Assembly: GCF_017792385.1 (NCBI RefSeq)
Contig: NZ_CP051230.1
Location: forward strand, 3,658,001 to 3,722,000
Origin: Hyphomonas sp.
GTDB lineage: Bacteria; Pseudomonadota; Alphaproteobacteria; Caulobacterales; Hyphomonadaceae
DNA: 64,000 nucleotides
Reading direction: 5' to 3'
Shown: in pieces, positions 25,087 through 34,461 of the stretch
How positions within the stretch are numbered: position 1 is the stretch's first letter
Layout: every line of letters begins with the position of its first letter
The notes under the pieces: model-generated
The model's input: the letters and a program-made list of their open reading frames with translations, nothing else
The model's database searches: none
What the model was told of the DNA's origin: nothing
Translations under genes and position numbers: made by a program

Positions 25087-26240
25087 CAAGAAAGACCTCA
25101 ACGCGCCTGATCCACACGCGTGGACGCCGTATGGATCAGAATACGGTCAATCCCCCCATCGAGCGCGCATCCACCGTTCTGTTCGACACATCGTCTGATC
25201 TGTATGGGGCCTCGCCCGGCTATGGCCGCATGGGCCTGTCGGTTCACCGGGAACTCGAAGCCGCGCTCTGCACGCTGGAAAACGCCAGCCATGCCAAGCT
25301 GGCTGCGAACGGGCTGCAGGCCTGCGCCCTGGCAATCGGCAGCCAGGTGAAAACCGGAGACCATGTCCTGTTCACGGACTCCGCCTACGGACCAACGGCC
25401 CGCTACCTGGAGCGACGGCTTGCCATGATGGGGGTCGAGGCCACCCGTTTCGATCCACGGGTGGGTGCCGGGATCGCAGACCTGGTTCGCCCCAATACAC
25501 GCGTTATCTATCTGGAATCCCCCGGGTCCCTGACCTTCGAGATCAGTGACACGCCGGCCATTGTCGATGTTGCGAAGCAGCGGAACATCCGCACCATCAT
25601 GGACAATACCTGGGGCGTCGGCCTGCTCCACAGGCCGCTTGACCTGGGCGTCGACATATCGGTTCAGGCGCTGACCAAATATGTGGTGGGCCATGCCGAC
25701 ATATTTGGCGGCGCCGTCATGTGCCGCGAGAAATGGGTAGCACAGGACGTGGCAGATTGCGGCGATGACTGGGGCATCAGCCTCGCGCCGGATGATGCCT
25801 ATACGGCCCTGCGCGGCCTGCGCAGCCTGCAGACACGCATGGCCGCGCATGAGCGGGCCGGTCTGACCATCGCAAACTGGCTGGACGGACGCGACGAAGT
25901 TTCCCGGGTGCTGCATCCGGCACTGCCGCAGCATCCCGATCACGCTTTGTGGAAACGGGATTTCCGCGGGTCGAACGGCCTGTTTTCCTTCATCCTGCGC
26001 GAAACGCCAACCGCAGCCTTGGCGCGCTTTTTCGAGGCCCTCGACCTGTTCTCGATGGGCTTTTCCTGGGGCGGCTTTGAAAGCCTGGTTATTCCCTGCG
26101 ATCCGCAATTGAAGCGGATGAAGGGCCATTGGAGCGAAGACAAGGACGGTCCGCTGCTGCGCATTCATGTCGGACTGGAAGATGTGGATGATTTGATTGC
26201 CGATCTCGATGCCGGCTTTGCGGCGATGGGAGCTGGATAG
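25083..26240 (+). CDS. metC: cystathionine beta-lyase family PLP enzyme
   Basis: Cys/Met-metabolism PLP enzyme of fold type I (385 aa). The schiff-base lysine lies in VQALTKYVVGHADIFGG. Other family elements are YLESPGSLTFEISD, the Asp of IMDNTWGVGLL and the C-terminal SWGGFESLVIP. The latter resembles cystathionine beta-lyases, which release pyruvate, ammonia and homocysteine. A cystathionine gamma-synthase or cysteine desulfhydrase activity cannot be excluded from sequence alone. ATG 25083 overlaps the sseA stop; the transporter gene starts immediately after its stop. Confidence 0.88.
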   Translation: MTRKTSTRLIHTRGRRMDQNTVNPPIERASTVLFDTSSDLYGASPGYGRMGLSVHRELEAALCTLENASHAKLAANGLQACALAIGSQVKTGDHVLFTDSAYGPTARYLERRLAMMGVEATRFDPRVGAGIADLVRPNTRVIYLESPGSLTFEISDTPAIVDVAKQRNIRTIMDNTWGVGLLHRPLDLGVDISVQALTKYVVGHADIFGGAVMCREKWVAQDVADCGDDWGISLAPDDAYTALRGLRSLQTRMAAHERAGLTIANWLDGRDEVSRVLHPALPQHPDHALWKRDFRGSNGLFSFILRETPTAALARFFEALDLFSMGFSWGGFESLVIPCDPQLKRMKGHWSEDKDGPLLRIHVGLEDVDDLIADLDAGFAAMGAG

Positions 26241-27686
26241 GTGAAACCTGACGCGCGCCGCATCGGCCTTGTATTGGGGCCTGCCCTGGCGGGACTGATA
26301 CTGTTCGCCGGGGCGCCCGAAGGATTGAGTGACGCAGCCTGGGGCACGGCCGCCCTGATGGTGCTGATGGCGGTCTGGTGGGCCACGGAAGCGATCCCCA
26401 TTCCGGCCACGTCGCTGATGCCGCTGGTATTCCTGCCGCTGTTTGGTGCGGGCTCCCCCGCACAGACCGGCAGCGATTATGCCAATCACATCGTGATCCT
26501 GTTGCTGGGCGGATTCATTGTGGCCATCGGCATAGAGCGATGGGACCTGCACAAGCGCATTGCCCTGAATGTCATCAGCCGCGTGGGTACATCGCCCGGC
26601 GCGCTTGTGTTTGGATTCATGCTGGCAACTGCCGTTTTGTCGATGTGGATTTCCAACACCGCCTCCACGCTGATGATGGTGCCCATCGCCCTGTCTGCCA
26701 GCGCCGTTCTGGGCAATGTCTCCCGGCATTTCACCACCGCCCTCATGCTGGGCATCTGCTATGCGGCCTCGATTGGCGGCGTGGCCACGCCGATCGGCAC
26801 GCCGACCAATCTGATCGCCATCAGCTGGCTGCAGACAGAGGCCGGTGCCCATATCGGGTTTGCGCAATGGATGGCCTTCGGCCTGCCCGCCATGGCGCTG
26901 CTGCTGCCTGTGGCCTGGTGGAATGTCACGCGCGGCATGCCGGTGAAATCCGAAAATGCCGAGATCGTCTCGCAGCATGTGCGCACACAGCTGGCGGATA
27001 TCGGGAAGATGAGTGTTCAGGAAACCCGCGTGGCCATCGTGTTCGGCATCACGGCGGGCCTGTGGTTGTTGCGCCTGCCGTTGGAACTGGGCCTGGAATC
27101 GGCGGGGATCGATCTTCTGGCAAAGTATGGCGGCGCGGAAATCGACATGATGATCGCGATTTTCGGCGCCCTGCTCATGTTCCTTGTGCCGGCCGGCGGC
27201 GGGCATCATCGCGGCCTGCTCGACTGGCCGGAAGCCGAGCGGATCCCGTGGGGCGTCCTGCTGTTGTTTGGTGGCGGCATTGCCATGGGCAAGGCCATTT
27301 CCCGGACCGGCCTGTCGGAATGGATCGGGGAAAGCCTGCGCGTTCTCGACGTATTGCCGGCGTTGGTGTTCATCCTGATCGTGGTGGCGCTGGTCATTTT
27401 CCTGACGGAAGTCACATCGAACGTAGCCACAATGACCACGCTGGCCCCTGTGCTGGGGTCACTCGCCATCGCCCTTGGCGCAGCGCCCGAGAGCCTGCTG
27501 GCCCCGGCAGCGGTGGCTGCGTCCTGCGCATTCATGTTGCCGGTGGCGACGGCGCCCAATGCCATTGTCTACGGGTCCGGTCATGTGACCATCCAGCAAA
27601 TGATCCGGAAGGGCTTTTTCATCAATCTGGCAGGGATCGTGATCATCGCGGCGATCGGATACTGGATCGCGCCGATGGTGCTGTAG
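26241..27686 (+). CDS. SLC13/DASS family sodium symporter
   Basis: Divalent-anion:sodium symporter (481 aa) with about 12 hydrophobic segments. The two SNT signature loops are visible: SMWISNTASTLMM and TEVTSNVATMTT. Other marks are WWATEAIPIPATSLMPLVFLP near the start and the VATAPNAIVYGSG stretch near the end. Family substrates are sulfate or di- and tricarboxylates. Location directly behind cysK-sseA-metC suggests a sulfur oxyanion or sulfonate, but this is context only. The start is GTG directly after the metC stop. Confidence 0.85.
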   Translation: MKPDARRIGLVLGPALAGLILFAGAPEGLSDAAWGTAALMVLMAVWWATEAIPIPATSLMPLVFLPLFGAGSPAQTGSDYANHIVILLLGGFIVAIGIERWDLHKRIALNVISRVGTSPGALVFGFMLATAVLSMWISNTASTLMMVPIALSASAVLGNVSRHFTTALMLGICYAASIGGVATPIGTPTNLIAISWLQTEAGAHIGFAQWMAFGLPAMALLLPVAWWNVTRGMPVKSENAEIVSQHVRTQLADIGKMSVQETRVAIVFGITAGLWLLRLPLELGLESAGIDLLAKYGGAEIDMMIAIFGALLMFLVPAGGGHHRGLLDWPEAERIPWGVLLLFGGGIAMGKAISRTGLSEWIGESLRVLDVLPALVFILIVVALVIFLTEVTSNVATMTTLAPVLGSLAIALGAAPESLLAPAAVAASCAFMLPVATAPNAIVYGSGHVTIQQMIRKGFFINLAGIVIIAAIGYWIAPMVL

Positions 27687-27719
27687 AGGAACCCGGCGCA
27701 ACACGGCGCCAAATTCCTC
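27686..27719 (+). terminator. possible terminator after the sulfur operon
   Basis: Nested dyad just after the SLC13 stop: outer arms GAGGAA / TTCCTC (27686-27691, 27714-27719) and inner arms GGCGC / GCGCC (27695-27699, 27706-27710). No T run follows, so termination is uncertain. A second weak dyad, CCTGAA / TTCAGG, lies at 27791-27812 next to the stop of the convergent gene. Confidence 0.35.
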
Positions 27720-27807
27720 CACTGTCGGCAAGCTGCGTCCCTCACCCAGCCCCGTCTGCACTCAGGCATACAGGACCAAGCTGAACGCCACCTGAACTTA
27801 GGTTAAT

Positions 27808-28833
27808 TCAGGCCGCAGGCGGTTCGCTGACCTTGACCATGAGCTTGCCGAGATTCTTGCCTTCGAACAGGCGGGACAGGCTCGCCGGCGCATTTTCGAG
27901 CCCATCGACAATATCGGCTTCGAACTTGATCTTGCCGGCCATCAGCCATTGGGCCATCTGCTGGATGCCTTCCGGGAAACGCGGGAAATAGTCGATAACG
28001 ATGAAGCCCTTGAGCAGGGTGCGGCGCATCAGCAGATTGGAGAAATTGTAGGGGCCCGGCACCGGCTCTGTCGCGTTGTAGGTGCTGATCAGGCCGCAGA
28101 GCGGCATGCGGGAGAAATCGTTCAGGCGGGCGATCACCTGATCCATGATCTTGCCGCCGACATTCTCGAAATTGATGTCGATGCCGTCCGGGCAGTGCCT
28201 GTCCAGCGCGGCGCCGACGTCTTCCGACTTGTAATTGATCGCGGCGTCGAACCCGGCCGTTTCGGTGAGCCATCGGCACTTCTCGTCGCTGCCGGCGATT
28301 CCGACGACGCGGCAGCCCTGGATCTTGGCGATCTGGCCGACCATCGATCCGACAGCGCCGGCGGCGGCAGAGACCACGACGGTCTCGCCCGCTTTCGGCT
28401 TGGCGATGTCCATCAGGCCGAAATAGGCGGTCATGCCAGTTGCCCCGAGGGGCCCCATGAAGGCGGTCAACGGTACGCCCGGCAGGCGCGGCAGCGCGTT
28501 CAGCGCCTCGCCCGGCAGGTTCGAATAGAGCGACCAGGTGGCAAGGCCGGTATTGACGATGTCACCGGGTTTCAATCCGTCGCAACGGCTCTCGACCACT
28601 TCCGCGAGGCCACCTCCCCGCATCGCATCGCCGATCCCGACCGGCGGCAGGTAGCCATCCACATCGCTCATCCAGATCCGGTTGGTCGGGTCCAGCGAGA
28701 GATAGATCAGGCGGGTGCGGACCTCGCCGTCCTTGAGGGGCTCCAGCGGCGACTCGACGAGTTCGAGGTCCCCCTCCTTCAGATCGCCCACCGGGCGCTG
28801 GCGCAGGATCCAGCTTTTATTCACTTCGGCCAT
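27808..28833 (-). CDS. NADP-dependent oxidoreductase, CurA/YfmJ type
   Basis: Zinc-independent medium-chain reductase (341 aa) of the CurA/leukotriene-B4-dehydrogenase group, which reduces double bonds of enones such as 2-alkenals or curcumin. The N terminus (WILRQRPVGDL and LSLDPTNRIWM) and the Rossmann motif VVVSAAAGAVGSMVGQIAK are typical. NADP preference fits the family. ATG 28833 has GGAGG upstream; the longer open frame above it lacks homology. A paralogue lies at 54,582-55,604. Confidence 0.9.
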   Translation of the reverse strand: MAEVNKSWILRQRPVGDLKEGDLELVESPLEPLKDGEVRTRLIYLSLDPTNRIWMSDVDGYLPPVGIGDAMRGGGLAEVVESRCDGLKPGDIVNTGLATWSLYSNLPGEALNALPRLPGVPLTAFMGPLGATGMTAYFGLMDIAKPKAGETVVVSAAAGAVGSMVGQIAKIQGCRVVGIAGSDEKCRWLTETAGFDAAINYKSEDVGAALDRHCPDGIDINFENVGGKIMDQVIARLNDFSRMPLCGLISTYNATEPVPGPYNFSNLLMRRTLLKGFIVIDYFPRFPEGIQQMAQWLMAGKIKFEADIVDGLENAPASLSRLFEGKNLGKLMVKVSEPPAA

Positions 28834-28877
28834 TCTTTCCTCCCATGCTTTGAAAAGAAGGCTAGGCCAAAACCGCG

Positions 28878-29318
28878 CTAGCGCAAGATGCCCCGCCGCG
28901 TCATCCGCCACGCATAAATCAACAGCAGGACGGCTATCAGAATGATGAAAGCTGCAAATGCAGGGTTTGACGCGCTTTCGGGGACGTCTTTCAGGGATAG
29001 GCTGTAGATCATGGATATCGCTGCCCCGGCCAGCGAGACAGCAAATGCCCAAACCGCGTATCGGCTGCGCATCAGCAGAAGTATCGACCCAATCAGAGCG
29101 CCCCAGACTCCAAGCGCCCAGATGACGTATTGCCAGGCCGGGAATGAGTAGAAAAAGGCTTGCTGCTCTTCGGTGTAATTTGACATGTAAGGCGCCCAGC
29201 GTGTCACCGTTGCTGTGAAATCAAACGCGCCAAAACCATTCCAAATAGTGGCCATTACTCCCACCACCCAAAGGTGCCAGGGCGTACCGACTGATTGCGT
29301 TTTCAGTGTCTCGTTCAT
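28878..29318 (-). CDS. four-helix membrane protein, function unknown
   Basis: A 146-residue protein with four hydrophobic segments at about residues 15-35, 60-82, 87-105 and 118-138. The N-terminal part contains GTPWHLWVVGVMATIWNGFGAFD and TEEQQAFFYSFPAWQYVIWALGVW, a pattern seen in unannotated membrane proteins of sphingomonads and Hyphomonadaceae. A strong GGGAGGG precedes the ATG. It lies 44 bases upstream of the CurA-like gene and may share its transcript. I assign no function. Confidence 0.75.
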   Translation of the reverse strand: MNETLKTQSVGTPWHLWVVGVMATIWNGFGAFDFTATVTRWAPYMSNYTEEQQAFFYSFPAWQYVIWALGVWGALIGSILLLMRSRYAVWAFAVSLAGAAISMIYSLSLKDVPESASNPAFAAFIILIAVLLLIYAWRMTRRGILR

Positions 29319-29466
29319 GCTTCCCTCCCAGGATTATCGCACGAGTTTACGCGGCGTAGCGCCACTGGGCAATTCCGCGCCCATGCGCCTGCAATCCTAC
29401 GCGCTCAATGGGTGACGCCGCCCTGAAGGCGGGCTACACAATTGGCCAGAAAAGGATTCCCGTCTC

Positions 29467-32256
29467 ATGGCCACAGCCCCCGTCGACAATGACAGTCATC
29501 TCTATCTGGTGGATGCGAGCGCCTATATCTTCCGCGCCTTCCACGCCCTGCCTCCGCTGACCCGGGCCAGCGACGACCTGCCCATCGGCGCTGTCAGCGG
29601 ATTCTGCAACATGCTGTTCAAGCTGCTGGAAGATCTGAAAGGGGACGAACGCCCGACGCATTTCGCCTGCATCTTCGACAAATCCTCCATCACCTTCCGC
29701 AATGACCTCTACGACCAGTACAAGGCGAACCGGTCCGAGCCGCCGGAAGAGTTGCGGCCGCAATTTCCCCTAGTGCGCCGTGCGGCCGAAGCCTTTGCCG
29801 CTCATGCCATCGAGAAGGAAGGTTTCGAGGCAGATGACCTGATCGCCACCTATGCCCGCCAGGCCGAAGCCAGGGGCGCGCGCGTGACGATTGTCTCGTC
29901 CGACAAGGATCTGATGCAATTGGTGTCCGACCAAGTCGTGATGCTGGACACGATGAAGAACAGGACGCTGGGGCGCGATGCCGTGTTCGAGAAGTTCGGC
30001 GTCGGCCCGGAAAAGGTCGTCGATATCCAGTCCCTGGCCGGGGACAGCGTCGACAATGTGCCCGGCGCGCCCGGCATTGGCGTGAAGACCGCCGCGCAAT
30101 TGCTGGAGACCTATGGCGACCTCGAAACCCTGCTGGAGCGGGCCGAGGAGATCAAGCAGCCCAAGCGCCGCCAGACCCTGATCGACAATGCGGACCTGAT
30201 CCGTATCTCGAAACAGCTTGTCACGCTGAAGGATGATGTGCCGCTGGACGTGCCGCTGGAAGACCTGGCCGTACAGGACCCGGATCCAGAGACACTGATC
30301 AATTTCCTGGAAGAGATGGAGTTTCGCACCATCACGCGCCGCGTGCGCGAAATGATGGAACTGGAAGGCGCGATCGAAACGGCCCAGCCGGCCGCCGATC
30401 CGATCGACCGGAGCAAATATATCTGCATCCGCGACTTCGGAGAGCTGGAAGAATGGGTCGCCCGCGCCACGATGCAGGGCTTTGTCGCGGTCGATACGGA
30501 AACCGACAGTCTCGATTCCATTGCGGCGAACCTGGTGGGCGTATCGCTGGCGCTGTCCCCGAATGAGGCCTGCTATGTTCCGCTGGCCCATGTGGACCCG
30601 GACAATGCCGGCGACGGCGACATGTTCGGCGCCGACCCGCCGCGGCAGATCCGCATGGAAGATGCCCTGCGCGCGCTGAAGCCGATGCTGGAAGACCCGG
30701 CCGTGCTCAAGATCGGGCAGAACATTAAGTATGATCTGTCGATCTTCGCGACGCACAAGATCAAGGTCGGCCCCATCGATGACACGATGCTGCTGTCTTA
30801 TGTGCTGAATGCCGGCAAACACAATCACGGCATGGATACGCTGTCCGAACGGTATCTCGAGCACAAGACCATTCCGTTCAAGGAGATTGCCGGAACCGGC
30901 AAATCGCAGAAGACGTTCGACCAGATTGCCCTGGACAAGGCAACCGAGTACGCCGCCGAAGATGCCGATATCACGCTGCGCCTGTGGCAGGTCTTCAAGC
31001 CGCAGCTACGGACCGAGAAAGTGACGACAGTCTACGAGACTTTGGAACGACCGCTCGTCCCGGTGCTTGCGCGCATGGAACAGGAAGGGATCAAGGTAGA
31101 CCGCGATCACCTGTCTCGACTGTCTTCCGACTTCTCTCAACGCATGGCCGCGCTCGAAGCAGATGCTTATGAGCAGGCCGGCCGCGAATTCAATATCGGC
31201 AGCCCGAAACAGCTGGGCGAAATCCTGTTTGACGAGATGGCGCTTGAAGGCGGCAAGAAAACCAAGACCGGCGCGTGGCAAACCGACGCCGATGTGCTGG
31301 AAGGGCTTGCCGCAGAGGGCCATGCCCTGCCCCGCACCATTGTCGACTGGCGGGCCCTGTCGAAACTGCGCTCGACCTATACCGAGGCGCTGCAGGCGGC
31401 GATCAATCCGAAGACAGGCCGCGTGCATACCAGCTTCTCGATGGCGGTGGCCCAGACAGGCCGCCTGTCCTCGACCGACCCCAACCTTCAGAACATACCG
31501 GTCCGCACCGAGGAAGGCCGCAAGATCCGCGAGGCCTTCGTGGCCGACAAGGGCAATGTCCTGGTCAGCGCAGACTATAGCCAGATCGAGCTGCGCATCC
31601 TGGCGCACATTGCCGACATCGACGCGCTGAAGACCGCCTTCCGGGACGGGCTCGACATTCATGCCATGACGGCCAGCGAAATGTTCGGGGTGCCGATCGA
31701 GGGCATGGACCCGATGGTGCGCCGTCAGGCCAAGGCCATCAATTTCGGCATCATATATGGCATTTCCGGGTTTGGCCTGGCACGCCAGCTGGGCATCCCG
31801 CAGAGCGAAGCCAGCGAGTACATCAAGACCTATTTCAAACGCTTTCCCGGCATCCGCGCCTATATGGACGAAACCAAGGCCTTCGCGAAGGAGAATGGCT
31901 TTGTGACGACCGCCTACGGACGGAAGATCAATTTGTCCGGTATCAAGTCAAAGGGCCCTCAACGCTCCTTCGCGGAACGTCAGGCCATCAACGCGCCGAT
32001 CCAGGGCTCTGCCGCCGACATCATCAAACGCGCCATGATCCGCATGCCGGACGCGCTTGCCAGGGCCGGGCTGTCGGCGCGCATGCTGTTGCAGGTCCAC
32101 GACGAACTGGTCTTCGAGTGTCCGGAAAAGGAGGCCGACGCGCTGATCGACACGGTCAAGACAACCATGCAGGGTGCCGCCGGTCCGGCGCTTCAGCTTT
32201 CCGTGCCTCTGGTGGTCGACGCGCGCGCCGCCAGCAATTGGGCCGAAGCGCACTAG
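29467..32256 (+). CDS. polA: DNA polymerase I
   Basis: Full-length Pol I (929 aa) for Okazaki-fragment maturation and excision repair. The 5' nuclease domain (residues ~10-290) has VDASAYIFRAFHALP and SSDKDLMQLV. The 3'-5' exonuclease domain is intact, with FVAVDTETDSLD and NIKYDLSIF. The polymerase domain has SADYSQIELRILAH (motif A), RRQAKAINFGIIYGIS (motif B) and LLQVHDELVFE (motif C). All catalytic acidic residues are present. A small GC hairpin (29418-29432) lies before the gene. It is convergent with the nitroreductase. Confidence 0.97.
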   Translation: MATAPVDNDSHLYLVDASAYIFRAFHALPPLTRASDDLPIGAVSGFCNMLFKLLEDLKGDERPTHFACIFDKSSITFRNDLYDQYKANRSEPPEELRPQFPLVRRAAEAFAAHAIEKEGFEADDLIATYARQAEARGARVTIVSSDKDLMQLVSDQVVMLDTMKNRTLGRDAVFEKFGVGPEKVVDIQSLAGDSVDNVPGAPGIGVKTAAQLLETYGDLETLLERAEEIKQPKRRQTLIDNADLIRISKQLVTLKDDVPLDVPLEDLAVQDPDPETLINFLEEMEFRTITRRVREMMELEGAIETAQPAADPIDRSKYICIRDFGELEEWVARATMQGFVAVDTETDSLDSIAANLVGVSLALSPNEACYVPLAHVDPDNAGDGDMFGADPPRQIRMEDALRALKPMLEDPAVLKIGQNIKYDLSIFATHKIKVGPIDDTMLLSYVLNAGKHNHGMDTLSERYLEHKTIPFKEIAGTGKSQKTFDQIALDKATEYAAEDADITLRLWQVFKPQLRTEKVTTVYETLERPLVPVLARMEQEGIKVDRDHLSRLSSDFSQRMAALEADAYEQAGREFNIGSPKQLGEILFDEMALEGGKKTKTGAWQTDADVLEGLAAEGHALPRTIVDWRALSKLRSTYTEALQAAINPKTGRVHTSFSMAVAQTGRLSSTDPNLQNIPVRTEEGRKIREAFVADKGNVLVSADYSQIELRILAHIADIDALKTAFRDGLDIHAMTASEMFGVPIEGMDPMVRRQAKAINFGIIYGISGFGLARQLGIPQSEASEYIKTYFKRFPGIRAYMDETKAFAKENGFVTTAYGRKINLSGIKSKGPQRSFAERQAINAPIQGSAADIIKRAMIRMPDALARAGLSARMLLQVHDELVFECPEKEADALIDTVKTTMQGAAGPALQLSVPLVVDARAASNWAEAH

Positions 32257-32262
32257 CCCAGA

Positions 32263-32320
32263 AAGTTTAGGGGCCGCCCCGGCGCAGACGAGTGGCCGGG
32301 ACGGCTACTGGACTAAACTT
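32263..32320. terminator. long hairpin between polA and the nitroreductase gene
   Basis: Outer arms AAGTTTAG (32263-32270) and CTAAACTT (32313-32320) are exactly complementary. Between them GC-rich segments (GCCGCCCCGGC and GGCCGGGACGGC) can pair. The right arm overlaps the nitroreductase stop codon. Short T or A runs at the arm ends make a bidirectional terminator plausible. Confidence 0.55.
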
Positions 32321-32978
32321 CCGTCAGGATGTCTGAATACGGAAGGCGGGATTTCGGGAGGGAGGCGTTATAGTCCTGCTCCGGATCGTGATAGCCGAGC
32401 GGTACAACGAACAGGGCGGAATAGCCTTTCTCGCGCAGGCCGAACTCTGCATCCAGAACCGGTATCTCGATCCCTTCCATGGGCGTTGCGTCCACACCGA
32501 GCGCGGCGGCGCCCAGAAGGAATTGTCCGAGGTTGAGATAGACCTGCTTGTCCATCCAGTGCTGGACATCCTTGAAATCCTGCTTGTGCAAATTCACGAA
32601 AAGGGAGCGCCCGCCATGCATGGCCGGCTTGTGGGTTTCCCTGTCCGTATCGAAGCGGCCATCCTTGTCTTCCTGCTCCAGCACGTGCTGCAGATAGTCT
32701 TCATCCACGGCAAGTCGGCTGGCGAACACCACGACATGCGAGGCGTTGAGAATGGATGGACGATTGAACGGATACTTCTCCGTCGCCTTGGCAACCCGCT
32801 CCTTGCCCTCCTGCGTGGAGGCGATGACAAAATGCCAAGGCTGGATGTTTGTGCTGGACGGGCTGAAGCGTAGCAATTCTTTCAGCTTATCGACCGTTTC
32901 GTCCGGAATGCGACGGTTCGGGTCATACGCCTTGGTCGTATGGCGTTTCTTGGCATAGTAAGTGATATCATGTTCCAT
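32313..32978 (-). CDS. nfsB: NfsB-like NAD(P)H nitroreductase
   Basis: Flavin-dependent oxygen-insensitive nitroreductase/dihydropteridine reductase (221 aa). Family landmarks are YYAKKRHTTKAYD, RFSPSSTNIQPWHFVIAS (FMN phosphate and ring binding), LNLGQFLLGAAALGVDATPMEG and the GYSALFVVPLGYHD strand. It probably reduces quinones and nitroaromatics using NAD(P)H. It is followed after 51 bases by a DUF4437 cupin gene that starts further upstream on the same strand, so the cupin and reductase may be one operon, divergent from an HxlR regulator. Confidence 0.9.
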   Translation of the reverse strand: MEHDITYYAKKRHTTKAYDPNRRIPDETVDKLKELLRFSPSSTNIQPWHFVIASTQEGKERVAKATEKYPFNRPSILNASHVVVFASRLAVDEDYLQHVLEQEDKDGRFDTDRETHKPAMHGGRSLFVNLHKQDFKDVQHWMDKQVYLNLGQFLLGAAALGVDATPMEGIEIPVLDAEFGLREKGYSALFVVPLGYHDPEQDYNASLPKSRLPYSDILTEV

Positions 32979-33029
32979 GAGATAGTCCTTTCAAGGATAT
33001 TAATTGGAGGAAGTTGCGGGAAGTCTGGA

Positions 33030-33914
33030 TCAGTTCCGGGTGGAGGTGATCTCGAAATGTCCTTCGCTGCGGACATAGAGCAGGCAATCTGTTTTCACGT
33101 TGCAAACGAACACATCTGCAGCGTTCGGCGCGCTTGCCACAAAACTGCCGGGCATGAGCACGTGCTTTGCATTTGCGCCGCCCAGTTGGACTTCGGGCTC
33201 TCCGGAGATCGAGACGATCTTCAGGTCGGCCCGGTCACCGGAAAGACGAACAGATTGTCCGGCGGGTAGTTTCACCAAGGTGCCGCGCGCACCGGTATCG
33301 GCTTCACCGCCCCAGAGAAATGCGACTTCAGCGCCGCCGTCCCGCTCGATCCAGGCGATGTCGGACGCGTCGAGCCAGACAAGGTTTGACCGGTCCAGAT
33401 TTACCGGACGTTCGCCATTGTCGAATGCGTTTTCGGTTGGCTGAACGAGATACGGGCCTTCATCGATCTCGATATAGGCCATGTTGAATTCACCCTCAGC
33501 GGACGTGATGTGAGCTTCTCCAGCGGGCTGGGTCCAGAACGACCCCGCTGGCAGCCACATATTGGCCGCAGCCGGATCGTCATTGTGAATCCGTCCCTCG
33601 ATCACGACACCTCGGTAGGTCACATTGTGAATGTGGGGTGGCGAGGAAAACCCTTGCTTGAACTGAACCAGAAATCCGGAAGCCCCGGCGGCTGCACGAT
33701 CTCCCCAAAGCGTTCCGGCTCTCGGGCTCGCATCTCCCCTTGCGGGATTGAGAGGGCCCCAGTCCACATCCGAGGCCGGAACGATTTTGGAGGGCGAAGG
33801 CCCATCCTGAACCTGCTGGGCAGTGGCGCATGCCCCCATCATCGCGGCGAGCACCGCTGCGCAACCAAATCCTGAGACGGCATCTCTGAATGAAGCGAAT
33901 GAGTTCAGCGGCAT
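33030..33914 (-). CDS. DUF4437 cupin lipoprotein
   Basis: A 294-residue protein with a lipoprotein signal (lipobox MGAC at about residues 25-28) followed by two cupin-like repeats of DUF4437. The first repeat contains FSSPPHIHNVTYRGVVIEGRIHN with a His-rich metal site, and the second is the LSGDRADLKIVSISGE region. ATG 33914 was chosen because GGAAGGA lies eight bases upstream. Function is unknown; some members are annotated as ChrR-like cupins. Its divergence from hxlR suggests joint control with nfsB. Confidence 0.82.
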   Translation of the reverse strand: MPLNSFASFRDAVSGFGCAAVLAAMMGACATAQQVQDGPSPSKIVPASDVDWGPLNPARGDASPRAGTLWGDRAAAGASGFLVQFKQGFSSPPHIHNVTYRGVVIEGRIHNDDPAAANMWLPAGSFWTQPAGEAHITSAEGEFNMAYIEIDEGPYLVQPTENAFDNGERPVNLDRSNLVWLDASDIAWIERDGGAEVAFLWGGEADTGARGTLVKLPAGQSVRLSGDRADLKIVSISGEPEVQLGGANAKHVLMPGSFVASAPNAADVFVCNVKTDCLLYVRSEGHFEITSTRN

Positions 33915-34041
33915 GAGTAATCCTTCCATGGGGCGGGTTGATCTTGGCGTACGGCACGCCAGATGGGTTCCATCAGTTGACGCCCCCCGATTTATTCATA
34001 CAAACTGAATGCACAAGTACGCACAATTTTGGCCTATACGC

Positions 34042-34057
34042 ACAGAAAGTATACTGT
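34042..34057. promoter_or_regulatory. possible HxlR operator
   Basis: Dyad ACAG-AAAGTATA-CTGT (34042-34057) contains the palindrome AGTATACT (34048-34055) and ends five bases before the hxlR start, in an AT-rich intergenic stretch shared with the divergent cupin gene. Position fits autoregulation; the site itself is inferred. Confidence 0.35.
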
Positions 34058-34062
34058 AAGAC

Positions 34063-34395
34063 ATGACCCGCTTCGAGAAATATGACTGTTCCGCTGGCTG
34101 CCCCGTGGAGGCGGCCCTGGAAGTGATCGGCGGAAAGTGGAAGGGCGTCACGCTGTTCCATTTGATGGACGGCGTGAAGCGCTTCAATGAATTGCAACGC
34201 GATGTCGGCAACGTCACCCAGCGCATGCTGACCAAGCAATTGCGCGAACTGGAAGAGGCTGGCTTGGTGCACCGTGAGGTCTATCCCGTGGTCCCGCCAA
34301 AGGTCGAATACAGCCTGACCGAGAAGGGCCAGACGCTGCGCCCCATCCTGAACGCCCTGAAGGCATGGGGCGAAGAGCACGTGTTTGCAGATTGA
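34063..34395 (+). CDS. HxlR family transcription regulator
   Basis: Winged-helix regulator of 110 residues. The family marks are CPVEAALEVIGGKWKGVTLFHLMDGVKRFNELQ and ITQRML-like VTQRMLTKQLRELEEAGLVHREVY, then PPKVEYSLTEKGQTL. A cysteine near the N terminus (C14, and C9) may sense electrophiles or quinones, as in YodB/HypR relatives. It is divergent from the DUF4437 and nitroreductase genes, the usual layout for HxlR-controlled detoxification genes. Confidence 0.9.
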   Translation: MTRFEKYDCSAGCPVEAALEVIGGKWKGVTLFHLMDGVKRFNELQRDVGNVTQRMLTKQLRELEEAGLVHREVYPVVPPKVEYSLTEKGQTLRPILNALKAWGEEHVFAD

Positions 34396-34461
34396 GCAGG
34401 CTGCCGCCAATCTCCCTTAAATTGCCGTAATGTGAGCGTGCGGGTGCCTTGATCCCTTGAT

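Noticed and set aside
25098..27209. 703-codon open frame on the minus strand
   Set aside because: It lies opposite metC and the SLC13 gene, both of which have clear family motifs. Its translation is His/Gln/Arg-rich with no recognisable domain. It is an antisense by-product of high GC.
29467..32256. DNA polymerase I with a dead proofreading domain
   Set aside because: Many bacterial PolA proteins lack exonuclease residues, but here VDTETDS and the later exonuclease motifs are intact.
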